Assembly: GCF_000429565.1 (NCBI RefSeq)
Contig: NZ_AUCC01000012.1
Location: 12,914 to 60,425, forward strand
Direction of reading: 5' to 3'
From: Arsenophonus nasoniae DSM 15247
GTDB lineage: Bacteria; Pseudomonadota; Gammaproteobacteria; Enterobacterales; Enterobacteriaceae
Length of the DNA: 47,512 nt
A program made the position numbers and the translations under genes. Each line of letters starts with the position of its first letter. Within the stretch, counting starts at the first letter, position 1. The notes beneath the pieces were generated by a model. It was not told the origin of the DNA. It ran no database searches and worked only from the letters and a program-made list of their open reading frames with translations. Positions 25,805 through 36,401 of the stretch are shown here, one piece after another.

Positions 25805-27817
25805 ATGAGTAAAGTCTTTAAATTGCATGCTGAGTTTCAACCTGCGGGTGATCAGCCCGAAGCAATAAAGAAATTAACCGATGGTCTTAATGATGGATTA
25901 GCTCATCAAACGTTGCTTGGTGTTACCGGATCGGGTAAAACATTCACTATCGCTAATGTGATTGAGCAGCTTAACCGCCCGGTCATGGTAATGGCGCACA
26001 ATAAAACGCTGGCAGCACAATTATATAGTGAAATGAAGGCTTTTTTCCCTGAAAATGCGGTGGAATATTTTGTTTCTTATTATGATTATTATCAACCTGA
26101 AGCGTATGTTCCCAGTTCCGATACCTTTATTGAAAAAGACGCCTCCATTAACGAACATATTGAACAGATGCGACTCTCTGCCACTAAAGCACTGCTTGAA
26201 AGACGTGATGTTATTGTTGTTGCTTCAGTGTCAGCGATTTATGGTTTAGGTGATCCTGATAGCTATCTAAAAATGATGCTTCATTTAACCAAAGGCATGA
26301 TTATTGACCAGCGTGCTATTTTACGCCGCCTGGCGGATTTGCAATATAGCCGCAATGATCAAGCATTTCAACGTGGTACATTTAGAGTTAGAGGGGAAGT
26401 CATTGATATTTTTCCAGCTGAATCAGATGAATATGCGCTAAGGGTTGAATTATTTGATGAAGAAGTAGAACGGCTGGCGCTTTTTGATCCCTTAACCGGC
26501 CAGCTCCAACATAATGTACCAAGATTTACCATTTATCCCAAAACCCATTATGTCACGCCGCGTGAACGTATCCTTGAAGCCATGGAGCAGATTAAAACTG
26601 AATTGGCACAAAGACGTAAATTGCTACTGGAAAGTAATAAATTGGTTGAAGAGCAGCGGTTAACCCAGCGTACTCAATTTGATTTAGAGATGATGAATGA
26701 ACTGGGTTATTGTTCCGGTATTGAAAATTACTCACGTTATCTTTCCGGCCGTGCAACGGGTGAACCACCCCCAACGTTGTTTGACTATTTACCGGCAGAT
26801 GGCTTGTTAGTTATTGATGAATCTCATGTCACCATTCCACAGATTGGTGGTATGTATCGTGGTGATCGTTCCCGTAAAGAGACATTGGTAGAATATGGTT
26901 TTCGCTTACCTTCTGCGTTGGATAATCGCCCGTTACGTTTTGAAGAATTTGAAGCACTTTCCCCGCAAACAATTTATATTTCTGCCACGCCAGGTAAATA
27001 TGAATTGGAAAAATCGGCTAATGAAATTATTGAGCAAGTTGTCCGGCCAACAGGCTTGCTTGATCCAGAAATTGAGGTTCGTCCAGTTGCTACTCAGGTT
27101 GATGATTTATTGTCTGAGATCCATCTACGTATCGCGGTAAATGAGCGAGTGCTAGTAACAACCTTAACCAAAAGAATGGCAGAGGATTTGACGGATTATC
27201 TACAAGAACATGATATTAAGGTTCGGTACCTGCATTCAGATATTGATACCGTTGAACGAGTCGAAATTATTCGTGATTTACGGTTAGGTTTATTTGATGT
27301 TTTAGTGGGTATTAACCTATTACGTGAAGGTTTGGATATGCCAGAGGTATCGTTAGTTGCTATCTTAGACGCAGATAAAGAAGGATTTTTACGTTCAGAG
27401 CGTTCATTAATTCAAACGATTGGACGTGCAGCACGTAACCTGAAAGGAAAAGCGATTTTATATGGTGATAAAGTGACTGATTCCATGGCAAAAGCGATTA
27501 GAGAAACTGAACGTCGTCGAGAGAAACAAATCGCTTTTAATCAGCAGCATAGAATTGTGCCTAAAGGTTTAAATAAAAAAGTTGGCGATATTTTACAAGT
27601 AGGCGCACCCATATCGGCAAAAGCTAAACGTAAACAGCCGCAAGTATCAGCGATTAGTGAAGATTATCATAAACTTTCGGCTAAAGAATTGGAGCTTAAA
27701 ATTCAGGCGTTAGAAGTACAAATGTATCGTTATGCGCAAGATCTTGAATTTGAACAAGCAGCCAGTTTACGCGATCAAATTCAATTACTACGTGAACAGT
27801 TTATTGCCAATTCTTGA
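25805..27817 (+). CDS. uvrB: Excinuclease ABC subunit B
   Basis: A 670-residue helicase-fold protein (E. coli 673) that verifies DNA lesions in nucleotide excision repair and loads UvrC. Walker A is [10 protein letters not shown] near residue 40. The lesion-probing beta-hairpin region has [21 protein letters not shown]. The DEAD-like box is [11 protein letters not shown], motif V/VI are [14 protein letters not shown] and QTIGRAARN. The C-terminal UVR motif ([20 protein letters not shown]) that binds UvrC is intact. GAGAGGG precedes the ATG. An SOS box controls it, and bioD lies upstream as in E. coli. Confidence 0.97.
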   Translation: MSKVFKLHAEFQPAGDQPEAIKKLTDGLNDGLAHQTLLGVTGSGKTFTIANVIEQLNRPVMVMAHNKTLAAQLYSEMKAFFPENAVEYFVSYYDYYQPEAYVPSSDTFIEKDASINEHIEQMRLSATKALLERRDVIVVASVSAIYGLGDPDSYLKMMLHLTKGMIIDQRAILRRLADLQYSRNDQAFQRGTFRVRGEVIDIFPAESDEYALRVELFDEEVERLALFDPLTGQLQHNVPRFTIYPKTHYVTPRERILEAMEQIKTELAQRRKLLLESNKLVEEQRLTQRTQFDLEMMNELGYCSGIENYSRYLSGRATGEPPPTLFDYLPADGLLVIDESHVTIPQIGGMYRGDRSRKETLVEYGFRLPSALDNRPLRFEEFEALSPQTIYISATPGKYELEKSANEIIEQVVRPTGLLDPEIEVRPVATQVDDLLSEIHLRIAVNERVLVTTLTKRMAEDLTDYLQEHDIKVRYLHSDIDTVERVEIIRDLRLGLFDVLVGINLLREGLDMPEVSLVAILDADKEGFLRSERSLIQTIGRAARNLKGKAILYGDKVTDSMAKAIRETERRREKQIAFNQQHRIVPKGLNKKVGDILQVGAPISAKAKRKQPQVSAISEDYHKLSAKELELKIQALEVQMYRYAQDLEFEQAASLRDQIQLLREQFIANS

Positions 27818-27849
27818 ATAGATAGGCTAGTGTTATCCGCTGTGCCGTC

Positions 27850-27882
27850 AAACCCCGTCCTTGAGGGCAAGGAGAATATCAA
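27850..27882 (+). repeat. Possible remnant of an IS200/IS605-type right end
   Basis: CCCCGTCCTT then GAGGGCAAGGAG (27853-27874) resembles the right-end hairpin typical of tnpB-bearing IS200/IS605 elements (CCCCGTCCTTTAGGGCGGGG), with the second arm degraded. No tnpA or tnpB lies nearby. It sits in the short uvrB-yvcK gap, so it may be an old insertion scar. The match is by eye and could be chance. Confidence 0.35.
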
Positions 27883-27890
27883 ACAAGAAG

Positions 27891-28841
27891 CTAGTTGGCA
27901 TTCGCAGATGATAAATTAAAAGGTCTAAGCTGGTGAATTTTTTGAGTGATGTCTTCAATAGCTTGGCGCAATAAATCTCTATCATGACGGTAACAGACAT
28001 CTTGAGCAGCTAGTTTGCGTTGAATTACTATCCGATCTGCTAGGCTTGATGTATCGGTTGCTGGTCCAACGATAACGGCATCAATTTTCTGTTGGCCGAT
28101 CCTTTTTTCTATCATGGCAATTTTATCAGTTAATTGCATATTGGCAGCAGGCCGGTTAAGTTCTTTACCAAGATTACCAATATAGATGACTGCTGCCCGG
28201 CATGCCTGCAGTGCCTGCGTTAAGTCATTCATTAGAAATATAGGCATCAAACTGGTTAAAAAGCTACCTGGCCCAATGATAATTAAATCAGCGTGATAAA
28301 TAGCATCAAGCGCTTCAGGCGTGCTATTTACCTGCGGAGATAGCATTAATTTTTGTGGTAGCGAGGTGAGTTGATCAATATTAACTTCACCGTAGATTTC
28401 ATTGCCCATCACATCGATTGCCAGCAAATCAGCCGGTTGCTCGGACATCGGAATAAGATGTGCCTTCACTTTTAATAGATTACGAATTAAGTTTATTGCA
28501 TCTAGTGGCCTGACACTTAAATGATCGAGGGATTTGAGCATTAAATTACCTAGATTATGGCCACCAAGTTCACCGTCACCAGCAAAGCGATATTCAAACA
28601 TCGTTGATGCTATGGACTGTTCAGTAATTAATTGGTTTAAACAGTTGCGCATATCTCCCCAAGCAATACCGCCTTCAGAACGGCGAATACGGCCGGTAGA
28701 GCCGCCATTATCTGTTGTTGTGACAATACCCGTTAATTGAGAATTTAGTAATGATAGGGATGACATAACACGACCTAAGCCATGACCACCACCCAATGCG
28801 ACAACTTGCCCTAACTTATTAAGAATACTGCAATGATGCAT
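27891..28841 (-). CDS. ybhK: YvcK/YbhK family gluconeogenesis factor
   Basis: A 316-residue CofD-like protein (E. coli YbhK is 302). The nucleotide-binding motif is [16 protein letters not shown] near residue 15, followed by [60 protein letters not shown] and [18 protein letters not shown]. The Bacillus homologue binds UDP-sugars and is needed for growth on gluconeogenic carbon sources and for cell shape; the enterobacterial role is poorly known. It is cytoplasmic. GGGGAAGTA precedes the ATG. It sits between uvrB and moaA as in E. coli, convergent with uvrB. Confidence 0.93.
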   Translation of the reverse strand: MHHCSILNKLGQVVALGGGHGLGRVMSSLSLLNSQLTGIVTTTDNGGSTGRIRRSEGGIAWGDMRNCLNQLITEQSIASTMFEYRFAGDGELGGHNLGNLMLKSLDHLSVRPLDAINLIRNLLKVKAHLIPMSEQPADLLAIDVMGNEIYGEVNIDQLTSLPQKLMLSPQVNSTPEALDAIYHADLIIIGPGSFLTSLMPIFLMNDLTQALQACRAAVIYIGNLGKELNRPAANMQLTDKIAMIEKRIGQQKIDAVIVGPATDTSSLADRIVIQRKLAAQDVCYRHDRDLLRQAIEDITQKIHQLRPFNLSSANAN

Positions 28842-29219
28842 TACTTCCCCTATTTTATTATCTGTCTTATAACGGTTTGATATAATTTAGCATTAAATAT
28901 CCACTCATATTGAATTAACGTGATATTAAACAATAACTTTGTCATTTATTTATATTACATTATTTCAGCTAATTGATTAATTTGTTGAATTGCAAGTGAT
29001 AGATTTAAGTGTTTATTCGCTTTTTTAAATATTTAGCAATAAGATTTATAGCAACCATCACATTACGCTATTATTGTCCGTGGTGTTATTAACTCCTAGC
29101 CTTTTTACCTAAGTTTGTGATCTTTATTGTTTAAATAGGGTATTAAGGCCGTGGCATTTTCAGCCACTAGGGTGCGAGGTAGAAATGCCTGCATCTCCCG
29201 TATTTGGAAAGGCGTTATT
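28842..29219 (+). promoter_or_regulatory. yvcK-moaA divergent intergenic region
   Basis: 378 non-coding bases. The left two thirds are AT-rich and must hold promoters for yvcK and moaA. The right part is the Moco riboswitch listed separately. No ORF; the GTG-started frame from 29151 lies inside the riboswitch and is not a moaA start. Confidence 0.6.
29091..29217 (+). ncRNA. Moco (molybdenum cofactor) riboswitch upstream of moaA
   Basis: The leader matches the E. coli moaA Moco RNA in order: ACTCCTAGCC near the start, AAGGCCGTGGC with GCCACTAGGG, an AGAAATG-containing arm, and CTCCCGTATTTGGAAAGGCG just before the start codon. The E. coli RNA has GGCCGTG, GCCACCAGGGCGA, GAAGAAATGA and CTCCCGTATCTGGAAAGGTG. 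The GTGGC/GCCAC arm (29151-29174) has a shorter loop here. GGAAAGG serves as the ribosome site, so Moco binding would repress translation of moaA. Confidence 0.9.
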
Positions 29220-30200
29220 ATGACTCAACTTATTGATACTTTTGCCCGTAAATTCTACTATTTAAGACTATCCATCACTGATGTGTGTAATTTTCGCTGC
29301 ACATATTGTCTACCTAATGGCTATCAATCAAAGGGTTATCAAGCGTTTTTATCGCTAGCAGAAATTGGACATTTAACGAAAGCTTTTGCCGAGTTAGGTA
29401 CGGAAAAAATTCGCTTAACCGGCGGAGAACCGACTATGCGGCGTGATTTCATTGACATTATTGCCACCATCAAACAAAACCAGGCGATCAAGAAAATTGC
29501 AGTAACAACCAATGGTTATCGGCTGGCCAAAAATGTTAGCCATTGGAAAAGGGCAGGTTTAACTGACATTAATGTCAGCGTTGATAGTCTTGATCCACGG
29601 CAGTTTTTAGCTATTACCGGACAAGATAAATTTTTTCAAGTTATGGCAGGGATTGATGCTGCTTTGGAGGCCGGTTTTGCCAAAATAAAAGTCAATGTTG
29701 TATTAATGAAAAACATCAACGATAGCAATTTAGCGAGTTTTATAAATTGGATCAAATTGCGGCCAATCCAACTGCGATTTATTGAATTAATGGAAACCGG
29801 TGAGAGTGATAAACTATTTCATCGTCACCATGTCTCAGGTGAAAAGATTCGCTGGCGTTTATTAGAGCAAAATTGGCAACCAATACCACGCTACCGTTCT
29901 GATGGGCCTGCCCAGGTTTTTAAGCACCCTGATTATTGTGGTGAAATTGGTTTAATTATGCCTTACGAGAAGAATTTTTGTCAAAGTTGTAATCGATTAC
30001 GTGTCTCCTCTATCGGTCATCTTCATCTCTGTCTGTTTGGCGAACGCAGTATTATTTTACGTGATCTATTGGTTGATGCATCTCAATCTGAGGCATTGAA
30101 AGCACGTATTCAGGCAGAATTACAGTTAAAACGTGAAACCCATTTTCTCCATCACGGTGATAGTGGTATCACCTCAAACCTTTCAGTTATTGGAGGATAA
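29220..30200 (+). CDS. moaA: GTP 3',8-cyclase
   Basis: A 326-residue radical SAM enzyme that converts GTP to the cyclic precursor of molybdopterin together with MoaC. The N-terminal cluster motif is [22 protein letters not shown] follows, and the C-terminal cluster cysteines are in [23 protein letters not shown]. The protein ends with the essential GG (SVIGG). The ATG at 29220 aligns with the E. coli start ([24 protein letters not shown]); the frame is open upstream only through the riboswitch. It heads moaA-moaC-moaD-moaE. Confidence 0.96.
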   Translation: MTQLIDTFARKFYYLRLSITDVCNFRCTYCLPNGYQSKGYQAFLSLAEIGHLTKAFAELGTEKIRLTGGEPTMRRDFIDIIATIKQNQAIKKIAVTTNGYRLAKNVSHWKRAGLTDINVSVDSLDPRQFLAITGQDKFFQVMAGIDAALEAGFAKIKVNVVLMKNINDSNLASFINWIKLRPIQLRFIELMETGESDKLFHRHHVSGEKIRWRLLEQNWQPIPRYRSDGPAQVFKHPDYCGEIGLIMPYEKNFCQSCNRLRVSSIGHLHLCLFGERSIILRDLLVDASQSEALKARIQAELQLKRETHFLHHGDSGITSNLSVIGG

Positions 30201-30232
30201 ATGGGATTTTTAGTGATCCTAAGGAGCTTACG

Positions 30233-30712
30233 ATGTCTCAACTAACCCATATCAATTCAGCGGGTGAGGCGTATATGGTGGATGTAGCTAGTAAAGCGGA
30301 AACCATTCGTGAAGCGCGAGCTGAAGCAATAATAACAATGAATGCCCAGACACTTAATATGATTATTAATGGTCGTCATCATAAAGGTGATGTTTTCGCT
30401 ACCGCTCGTATTGCAGGTATTATGGCCGCCAAAAAAACTTGGGATTTGATCCCGCTTTGTCATCCGCTATTACTCAGTAAAGTAGAAGTTTTATTGGAAG
30501 CGCAAATAAGTGATAATCGCATTCGGATTGAGTCATATTGTCGATTATCAGGAAAAACGGGCGTTGAAATGGAAGCGCTAACCGCCGCATCAATCGCCGC
30601 ATTAACCATCTATGATATGTGTAAAGCGGTGCAAAAAGATATGGTGATTAGTGCGGTTAGGTTATTGGAAAAAACGGGCGGTAAATCCGCTGATTTTAGG
30701 ATAACGTCATGA
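30233..30712 (+). CDS. moaC: Cyclic pyranopterin monophosphate synthase
   Basis: A 159-residue protein (E. coli 161) that completes cyclic pyranopterin monophosphate formation after MoaA. Catalytic-region motifs are [46 protein letters not shown] and the [11 protein letters not shown] segment with the catalytic Asp and Lys. AGGAGCTTACG precedes the ATG. It directly follows moaA, with no moaB between, and overlaps moaD by four bases (ATGA). Confidence 0.96.
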   Translation: MSQLTHINSAGEAYMVDVASKAETIREARAEAIITMNAQTLNMIINGRHHKGDVFATARIAGIMAAKKTWDLIPLCHPLLLSKVEVLLEAQISDNRIRIESYCRLSGKTGVEMEALTAASIAALTIYDMCKAVQKDMVISAVRLLEKTGGKSADFRITS

Positions 30713-30954
30713 TAAAAGTGCTTTTCTTTGCCCAAGTCCGTGAATTGATAGGCACCGATAGATTAGAGTTAGAAAATCGCTATGCAACGGTAGAAGAATT
30801 ACGTGATGCATTAAGCCAACGTGGTGAGCGCTGGGCGTTAGCCTTAGAAAAGCAAAAACTGCTTTTTGCGGTCAATCATACCTTTGTACAGCCAGATCAT
30901 CCGTTAACTGCTGGTGATGAAATTGCATTTTTTCCACAGGTAACGGGAGGATAA
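30709..30954 (+). CDS. moaD: Molybdopterin synthase small subunit
   Basis: An 81-residue ubiquitin-like sulfur carrier (E. coli 81). Its C-terminal GG (FFPQVTGG) is thiocarboxylated by MoeB and donates sulfur to molybdopterin within the MoaD-MoaE complex. [20 protein letters not shown] and [28 protein letters not shown] are family-typical. Start and stop are shared closely with moaC (4-base overlap) and moaE (immediately adjacent). Confidence 0.95.
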   Translation: MIKVLFFAQVRELIGTDRLELENRYATVEELRDALSQRGERWALALEKQKLLFAVNHTFVQPDHPLTAGDEIAFFPQVTGG

Positions 30955-31407
30955 ATGACAGATACACGGCTGGTTATTCAACAAGCGAATTTTAATGTGG
31001 CTGAGCAATATGAATGGTTAGCTCAATGTCAGGATGATGGGGCGGTGGTAACTTTTACCGGTAAAGTGCGTAATCATAACTTGGGTGATAATATAAAAAC
31101 TCTCACTCTTGAGCATTATCCAGTCATGACAGAAAAAGCGTTACAGAATATTGCTAATGAAGCACGTTGTCGTTGGCAATTGCAACGTATCTGTATTATC
31201 CACCGGATTGGTACTTTACAACCAGGCGAGGAAATCGTGTTTGTTGGTGTTACCAGCGAGCATCGTAGCAGTGCTTTTTCAGCCGCCGAATTTATTATGG
31301 ATTATATGAAAACTAAAGCGCCATTTTGGAAAAAAGAACATTTCACTCAAGGGCAACGCTGGGTTGAAGCCAGACTGAGTGATCAAGCCGCATTTGAGCG
31401 TTGGTAA
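30955..31407 (+). CDS. moaE: Molybdopterin synthase large subunit
   Basis: The 150-residue catalytic subunit (E. coli 150) that adds two sulfurs to cyclic pyranopterin monophosphate. Conserved segments are DDGAVVTFTGKVRNHNLGDNIKTLTLEHYP, HRIGTLQPGEEIVFVGVTSEHRSSAF and the catalytic-lysine region MDYMKTKAPFWKKE. The ATG immediately follows the moaD stop, and GGGAGG at the moaD end is its ribosome site. It is the last gene of the moa operon. Confidence 0.96.
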   Translation: MTDTRLVIQQANFNVAEQYEWLAQCQDDGAVVTFTGKVRNHNLGDNIKTLTLEHYPVMTEKALQNIANEARCRWQLQRICIIHRIGTLQPGEEIVFVGVTSEHRSSAFSAAEFIMDYMKTKAPFWKKEHFTQGQRWVEARLSDQAAFERW

Positions 31408-31603
31408 GCCAATATTTATTGAATTTATTTCAATTTATTGAAGTTTAGCTCAATAAAGTAAAAGTAATGTAAAATCTTCGTTTATTTGCTCATATCAAAC
31501 CATGGTTTTAGCAAAAAATTATGATAGACTTAACTTAAGTTTACTGAGTTATTTAGTTTATTAAATAGCTTTATCTTTAACGCAAGTGATGAGGGTAATC
31601 ATC

Positions 31604-32314
31604 ATGGATCGATTTGAACGTCAAAATGATTCGATCGTCCAGCGCGCTGGCGCAGGTATTCAAGCCTATATGGCGCAAGTATACGGCTGGATGACGGTAG
31701 GTTTGTTATTAACTGCGTTTGTTGCTTGGTATGCAATTAATAATAGTAATATTATTATGTACCTGGCAACGCATGGTTGGGTATTGATAGGCCTCATTAT
31801 TGCTGAATTTGCATTAGTCATTGGGTTGTCATTTCTGTTGCCTAAATTGAGCGCAGGGCTGGCAACGGCAATGTTTATGCTCTACTCGGCGCTGACAGGC
31901 CTAACCATTTCTCTGGTCTTAGTTGCCTATACTGGCGCTTCTGTTGCCAGCACCTTCTTTATCACCGCTGCTATGTTCGGTGCACTAAGTTTTTATGGCT
32001 ATACAACCAAACGCAGCTTAAGTGGCATGGGTAGCTTCTTATTTATGGCACTAATCGGGCTAATTATTGCCTCATTAGTGAATATTTGGCTGCAAAGTTC
32101 TGGCTTAACCTTGGTTATCACCTATGCAGGTGTATTAATCTTTTCAGGTTTGACGGCTTATGATACGCAGAAATTAAAAGATATGGGCAACCAAATTGAT
32201 AGCCGTGATCAAGAGGGTATGCGTAAATACGCTATTCTTGGTGCGTTGACACTCTATTTAGATTTTATTAACTTGTTCTTAATGATGTTACGTATTCTTG
32301 GCGATCGCCGTTAA
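31604..32314 (+). CDS. ybhL: BAX inhibitor-1 family membrane protein YbhL
   Basis: A 236-residue inner-membrane protein with seven predicted helices. MAQVYGWMTVGLLLTAFVAWYA, FMLYSALTGLTISL, FGALSFYGYTTKRSLSGMG and GLTAYDTQKLKDMG are as in E. coli YbhL. Bacterial relatives such as B. subtilis YetJ are pH-sensitive calcium leak channels; the paired Asp region near the C-terminus (YDTQK, YLDFINLFL) is present. I chose the ATG at 31604 because GAGGG lies eight bases upstream; a GTG at 31586 has no support. It follows moaE as in E. coli but is a separate unit ended by a strong terminator. Confidence 0.93.
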   Translation: MDRFERQNDSIVQRAGAGIQAYMAQVYGWMTVGLLLTAFVAWYAINNSNIIMYLATHGWVLIGLIIAEFALVIGLSFLLPKLSAGLATAMFMLYSALTGLTISLVLVAYTGASVASTFFITAAMFGALSFYGYTTKRSLSGMGSFLFMALIGLIIASLVNIWLQSSGLTLVITYAGVLIFSGLTAYDTQKLKDMGNQIDSRDQEGMRKYAILGALTLYLDFINLFLMMLRILGDRR

Positions 32315-32329
32315 TTTAATCTGTTTCAT

Positions 32330-32366
32330 AAAAAAATCCTGCTGATAATATTAGCGGGATTTTTTT
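32330..32366. terminator. Bidirectional terminator between ybhL and ybhR
   Basis: AAAAAAATCCTGCT (from 32330) pairs with AGCGGGATTTTTTT (ending 32366), with one T-G pair, around GATAATATT. The A and T tracts let it work on both strands for the convergent ybhL and ybhR. Confidence 0.88.
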
Positions 32367-32384
32367 ATGTTGTTATTCAAACAA

Positions 32385-33491
32385 TCAGGCAATTTTTCGA
32401 CTAAATAACCAATATGCCAGGGTTGTAGTACATAACGAAATAATAATTAATGGCCACAAGTTATGCCACAGCACGGCAAAATCGGCATTTTTTAAATAAA
32501 TTTGTTTAGTGATATCAGTAAAATGTCGAATAGGATTGATCCAGGTGAAATTTTGTAACCAAATCGGCATGTTTTCTATGGGTGAAACATAGCCTGATAA
32601 CAATACTGCTGGCATCATAAATACAAATACACCAATAAATGCTTGTTGTTGAGTTGAGCACATAGCAGAGATCAATAAGCCAAAACCGACTAAAGACAAA
32701 CCGTAAATCGTCATCGTGCTATAAAAAACTAATAATGAACCAGAAAATGGAATTTTGTAACAAAAAATGCCAATGATGAGTACTAATGTGGCTTGAAAGG
32801 TGGCAATCAGTAATGCCGGAACCGCTTTACCAATAAAGATCTGCCAGGTAGTCAGAGGTGAAACCAATAATTGATCCAGCGTTCCTTGTTCGCGCTCACG
32901 GGCAATTGATAAGGAAGTGACGACTAATACATCAATAGTAGTAATTAGTGCTACCAGAGATGGCACGATAAACCATTTATAATCAAGATTAGAATTATAC
33001 CAATTGCGAATGATTAATTCGCTATTGTTTTTTGCCATCTGGGGGTTAGATAACCGTTGTTGATAATTTTCAATAACTTGAGTAACTGTATTAGCAGCGA
33101 TCTGGGCACTATTGGAATTTCTACCATCAAGGATTAATTGAACCGGTGTCGATTTTCTTTGTGCTAGTTGAGCACTAAAATTTTGCGGAAAATGTATGAC
33201 TAGCAGCGCCTTACGATTATTGATGGTTTCAGCAACCTGTTGGTGATTATTGAGCAGCAATACTTTAGCGAAAGTCGTCGATTTTGCCAATCTTTGTGTC
33301 AATTCAATCGAATCTTGGCCTTTATCCTCATTGAAAATAGCTATAGTGGTGTTAGTCACATCTAAAGTGGCAGCCAGGGGAAATAATATCATTTGGAAAA
33401 TAACGGGTAAGATCAGGATTGCACGGGTTTGTGGCTCTTGTAGTAGCGACTGTAACTCTTTAATAATGAGTGTATAAAGACGATGCAGCAT
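32385..33491 (-). CDS. ybhR: ABC transporter permease YbhR
   Basis: A 368-residue ABC-2 type permease, equal in length to E. coli YbhR. An N-terminal helix ([22 protein letters not shown]) is followed by a large periplasmic domain and then five helices near the C-terminus; [34 protein letters not shown] and [10 protein letters not shown] are characteristic. With YbhS it forms the membrane channel of the YbhGFSR exporter, linked in E. coli to sodium/lithium and drug efflux (tetracycline, cefoperazone sensitivity). It is the last gene of the ybhG-ybhF-ybhS-ybhR operon, nine bases after ybhS. Confidence 0.94.
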   Translation of the reverse strand: MLHRLYTLIIKELQSLLQEPQTRAILILPVIFQMILFPLAATLDVTNTTIAIFNEDKGQDSIELTQRLAKSTTFAKVLLLNNHQQVAETINNRKALLVIHFPQNFSAQLAQRKSTPVQLILDGRNSNSAQIAANTVTQVIENYQQRLSNPQMAKNNSELIIRNWYNSNLDYKWFIVPSLVALITTIDVLVVTSLSIAREREQGTLDQLLVSPLTTWQIFIGKAVPALLIATFQATLVLIIGIFCYKIPFSGSLLVFYSTMTIYGLSLVGFGLLISAMCSTQQQAFIGVFVFMMPAVLLSGYVSPIENMPIWLQNFTWINPIRHFTDITKQIYLKNADFAVLWHNLWPLIIISLCTTTLAYWLFSRKIA

Positions 33492-33500
33492 ATTCTCTCC

Positions 33501-34658
33501 TTAATCAAGCCTGCGGCGTGTTTTTAACGCAGTGAGCCCGATAAAGATAATGGCCGTCGTAACTAATAAAAGAAAATTGGTCAGTAGAACCAAATAAATG
33601 TCACCGGCCAGAAATAGCGTTTGTAAACTACTAACAAAATAACGAGCCGGGATCAAATAGGTTACCCATTGAATAACTAACGGCATACTATCAATTTCAA
33701 AAATAAAGCCAGACAACATTATAGCCGGTAAAAAAGCGGCATTTAATGCAACGATAGCGGCGTTAAATTGGTTACGAGTTAAGGTTGAGATAAGTAATCC
33801 CATACCAAGGGCAGTAGCTAAATAGAGACTGGTAATAATAAATAATAACCAGAGTGAACCGCGATAAGGAATGTGTAAAATAAATACCGTGACTGACATG
33901 CAAAGTAGCATGACAAAGCTGCCTAATAGTTGATAGGGTAATAGCTTGGAAAGTAGTAATTCTGTGCGTGTTATTTGGGTGGAAAGTAAAGCTTCCATAG
34001 TGCCTCGTTCCCACTCGCGGGCAACAACCAGTGAAGTCAGAATGGCACCAACCACGGTAATAATAATACTGATCGCCCCTGGAATAATAAAATGTTGGCT
34101 AATTGCTGCTGGATTAAACCAGAAGCGTAATTCAGGAACAATTAATGGCGTAGTATTATAACCGGCATTTTCGCCTTGCTGCTGTAGCCAGGTTTGCCAA
34201 ATACCTTTGGTATATGCTTGTACAAAATAGGCAGTATTTGGCTCACTTCCATCGGTAATAACCAAGAGCGACGTATGACCCGAGGGGCGATTAAGCTGAT
34301 TAGCAAAATCGACAGGGATCACTACCATACCGCGAATTTCCCCGGCTTGCATTTTATCAATTAGTAATTTTCGATTATCGCTAATTGTCGCCTCAATAAA
34401 AGGAGAACCGGTAAAGGTAGCGACAAATTGCCGTACTTGGTTATTTTGTTGATTGACAAGAATGCCCAGCCGTAATTTACTCGAATCCAAATTGATCCCA
34501 TAGCCAAAAATAAATAGCAGCATTAATGGAATTACTACAGCAATCAGTGCACTACTGGGATCACGTAAGATCTGTTTACTTTCCTTAAGACACAGGGCAT
34601 ATAAACGACGCCATGAAAATTGCGCTTCATGGGATGATTGTTTTTCTGTTTGCTTCAT
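33501..34658 (-). CDS. ybhS: ABC transporter permease YbhS
   Basis: A 385-residue ABC-2 permease paired with Ybh[37 protein letters not shown] is the N-terminal helix region; [31 protein letters not shown] and [11 protein letters not shown] are family motifs. The start overlaps the ybhF stop by four bases (ATGA), so translation is coupled. Topology mirrors YbhR: one N-terminal helix, a periplasmic domain of about 130 residues, then five helices. Confidence 0.94.
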   Translation of the reverse strand: MKQTEKQSSHEAQFSWRRLYALCLKESKQILRDPSSALIAVVIPLMLLFIFGYGINLDSSKLRLGILVNQQNNQVRQFVATFTGSPFIEATISDNRKLLIDKMQAGEIRGMVVIPVDFANQLNRPSGHTSLLVITDGSEPNTAYFVQAYTKGIWQTWLQQQGENAGYNTTPLIVPELRFWFNPAAISQHFIIPGAISIIITVVGAILTSLVVAREWERGTMEALLSTQITRTELLLSKLLPYQLLGSFVMLLCMSVTVFILHIPYRGSLWLLFIITSLYLATALGMGLLISTLTRNQFNAAIVALNAAFLPAIMLSGFIFEIDSMPLVIQWVTYLIPARYFVSSLQTLFLAGDIYLVLLTNFLLLVTTAIIFIGLTALKTRRRLD

Positions 34659-36391
34659 TGTTTCCCTCGATCATAGTTAAGTATCAAACTAATAAAAGCC
34701 TGTTCCATCGACGGATCTTGATTTTCTGCTGTAACAATTTGGCTTTTTAGTTCATCAGGTGTACCGACAGCTATTATTTTACCGTGGTAAACTAAACCAA
34801 TTCGATCGCAATATTCAGCTTCGTCCATAAAATGAGTAGTAACCATTACCGTTACACCTTTATTTACCATCCCGTTAATATGTAACCAAAATTCTCTTCG
34901 CGTGAGGGGATCTACGCCTGAAGTGGGTTCATCTAAGAAAAGAATGTCAGGCTCATGCATCAACGCGCAGGCTAAAGCGAGTCGCTGTTTGAAACCCAAT
35001 GGCAATTCATCGGTGGTTTGTTTCAGTATCGGAGCTAAATTAAAGGCATTGATCATACTACTGATTTTTTGCTGTTGCTGACTGCCACTAAGGCCATAAA
35101 TACCAGAGAAAAACGTTAAGTTCTGAGCAACGGTTAAATTACCGTACAGGGAAAATTTTTGCGCCATATAGCCAAGGTGTTGGCGGGCTTTATTTGAGCT
35201 TATTTTTAGATCCATCCCCAAGACTAACGCTCTACCAGCGGTGGGTACCATTAATCCGCACATCATTTTAAAGGTTGTCGATTTGCCGGCGCCATTTGGG
35301 CCAAGCAAGCCAAAAATTTCGCCACGTTTAACCGCAAAGTTAACGTTATCAGTTGCGGCAAAGTCACCGAATCGTTTGCTAAGATTTTGTGCCTCAATGA
35401 CCGTTTCAGAGGGATCGGCAGGAATTTGCGGCATAATTTCTGCCAGCTCAGAACGTTGCGATGGGCTACCTCCTAATAAATCAATAAAAGCATCTTCAAA
35501 GCGCGGTTTGGCGGTAATTAATTTACTATTAGCTAAATTGAGACTGGTTAGAAAATCGGTTTGCTGGCTGTTTTCCTTCAAGATCACGCGAATATAATGT
35601 CCTTGAATAACGCAGTCAGTAGTCTGCGGTAATAATAGTGCCTCTTGCAAGTATGCCCGGCGTTGTGAGGCTGGAACTCGGAGTAAAAATGAGCGGCCAG
35701 CTATGTTGTTAGTTAATGTTTGCGGTACTCCCTGATAGAGTAGTTGCCCTTGATTTAACAGTAAAATATCTCGGCATTGTTCAGCTTCATCTAGGTAGGA
35801 TGTACTCCAAAGGATCAGCATACCCTCACTAGCCAATTCATGTACCATGCGCCAAAGCTCTTGCCGAGCAATAGGATCAACTCCCACACCAGGCTCATCT
35901 AGCAACAAAACTTTCGGTCGACTAATTAATGTACAAGCCAGCCCAAGTTTCTGTTTCATGCCACCAGACAATTTACCTGCCAGCCGTTGGGTAAAACGAG
36001 TAAGGTCGGTAAAATCCAGCAATTGCTGATAGATTTTTTGTCGACGTTCACCCATCACGCCACATAAGCTGGCATATAAATCCAGATTTTCTTGTACAGT
36101 AAGATCTTCATAAAGACCAAACTTTTGTGGCATATAACCAAGATGACGACGAACTTCAACACCTTGACGGATGGGATCTAAGCCCAAAATAGTGATATTA
36201 CCGCGATCGGGTTTTAATAAACCAGCAAGCATCCGTAATAACGTAGTTTTTCCTGCGCCATCAGGTCCAACTAAGCCAGTAACTGAACCGCCAGTGATCT
36301 CAGTGGTCAGTGTCGCCAGCGCAGGTGAGACTAAGCCAGCAAAGCGTTTCTCGACTTCAGTCAAAATTATTTTATCAATAGCGGTGACCAT
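34655..36391 (-). CDS. ybhF: Double-domain ABC transporter ATPase YbhF
   Basis: A 578-residue protein of the same length as E. coli YbhF with two fused ATPase domains. Domain 1 has Walker [11 protein letters not shown], signature [14 protein letters not shown] and Walker [14 protein letters not shown]. Domain 2, from about residue 330, has Walker [15 protein letters not shown], a degenerate signature [14 protein letters not shown] and Walker [14 protein letters not shown]. Both Walker B glutamates remain. It powers export through YbhS-YbhR. It starts ten bases after ybhG. Confidence 0.95.
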   Translation of the reverse strand: MVTAIDKIILTEVEKRFAGLVSPALATLTTEITGGSVTGLVGPDGAGKTTLLRMLAGLLKPDRGNITILGLDPIRQGVEVRRHLGYMPQKFGLYEDLTVQENLDLYASLCGVMGERRQKIYQQLLDFTDLTRFTQRLAGKLSGGMKQKLGLACTLISRPKVLLLDEPGVGVDPIARQELWRMVHELASEGMLILWSTSYLDEAEQCRDILLLNQGQLLYQGVPQTLTNNIAGRSFLLRVPASQRRAYLQEALLLPQTTDCVIQGHYIRVILKENSQQTDFLTSLNLANSKLITAKPRFEDAFIDLLGGSPSQRSELAEIMPQIPADPSETVIEAQNLSKRFGDFAATDNVNFAVKRGEIFGLLGPNGAGKSTTFKMMCGLMVPTAGRALVLGMDLKISSNKARQHLGYMAQKFSLYGNLTVAQNLTFFSGIYGLSGSQQQQKISSMINAFNLAPILKQTTDELPLGFKQRLALACALMHEPDILFLDEPTSGVDPLTRREFWLHINGMVNKGVTVMVTTHFMDEAEYCDRIGLVYHGKIIAVGTPDELKSQIVTAENQDPSMEQAFISLILNYDRGKQ

Positions 36392-36401
36392 TCATTAAGC
36401 C

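Noticed and set aside
29151-29219. A GTG-started extension of moaA by 23 codons.
   Set aside because: It lies inside the Moco riboswitch, and the ATG at 29220 aligns with E. coli MoaA and has a ribosome site.
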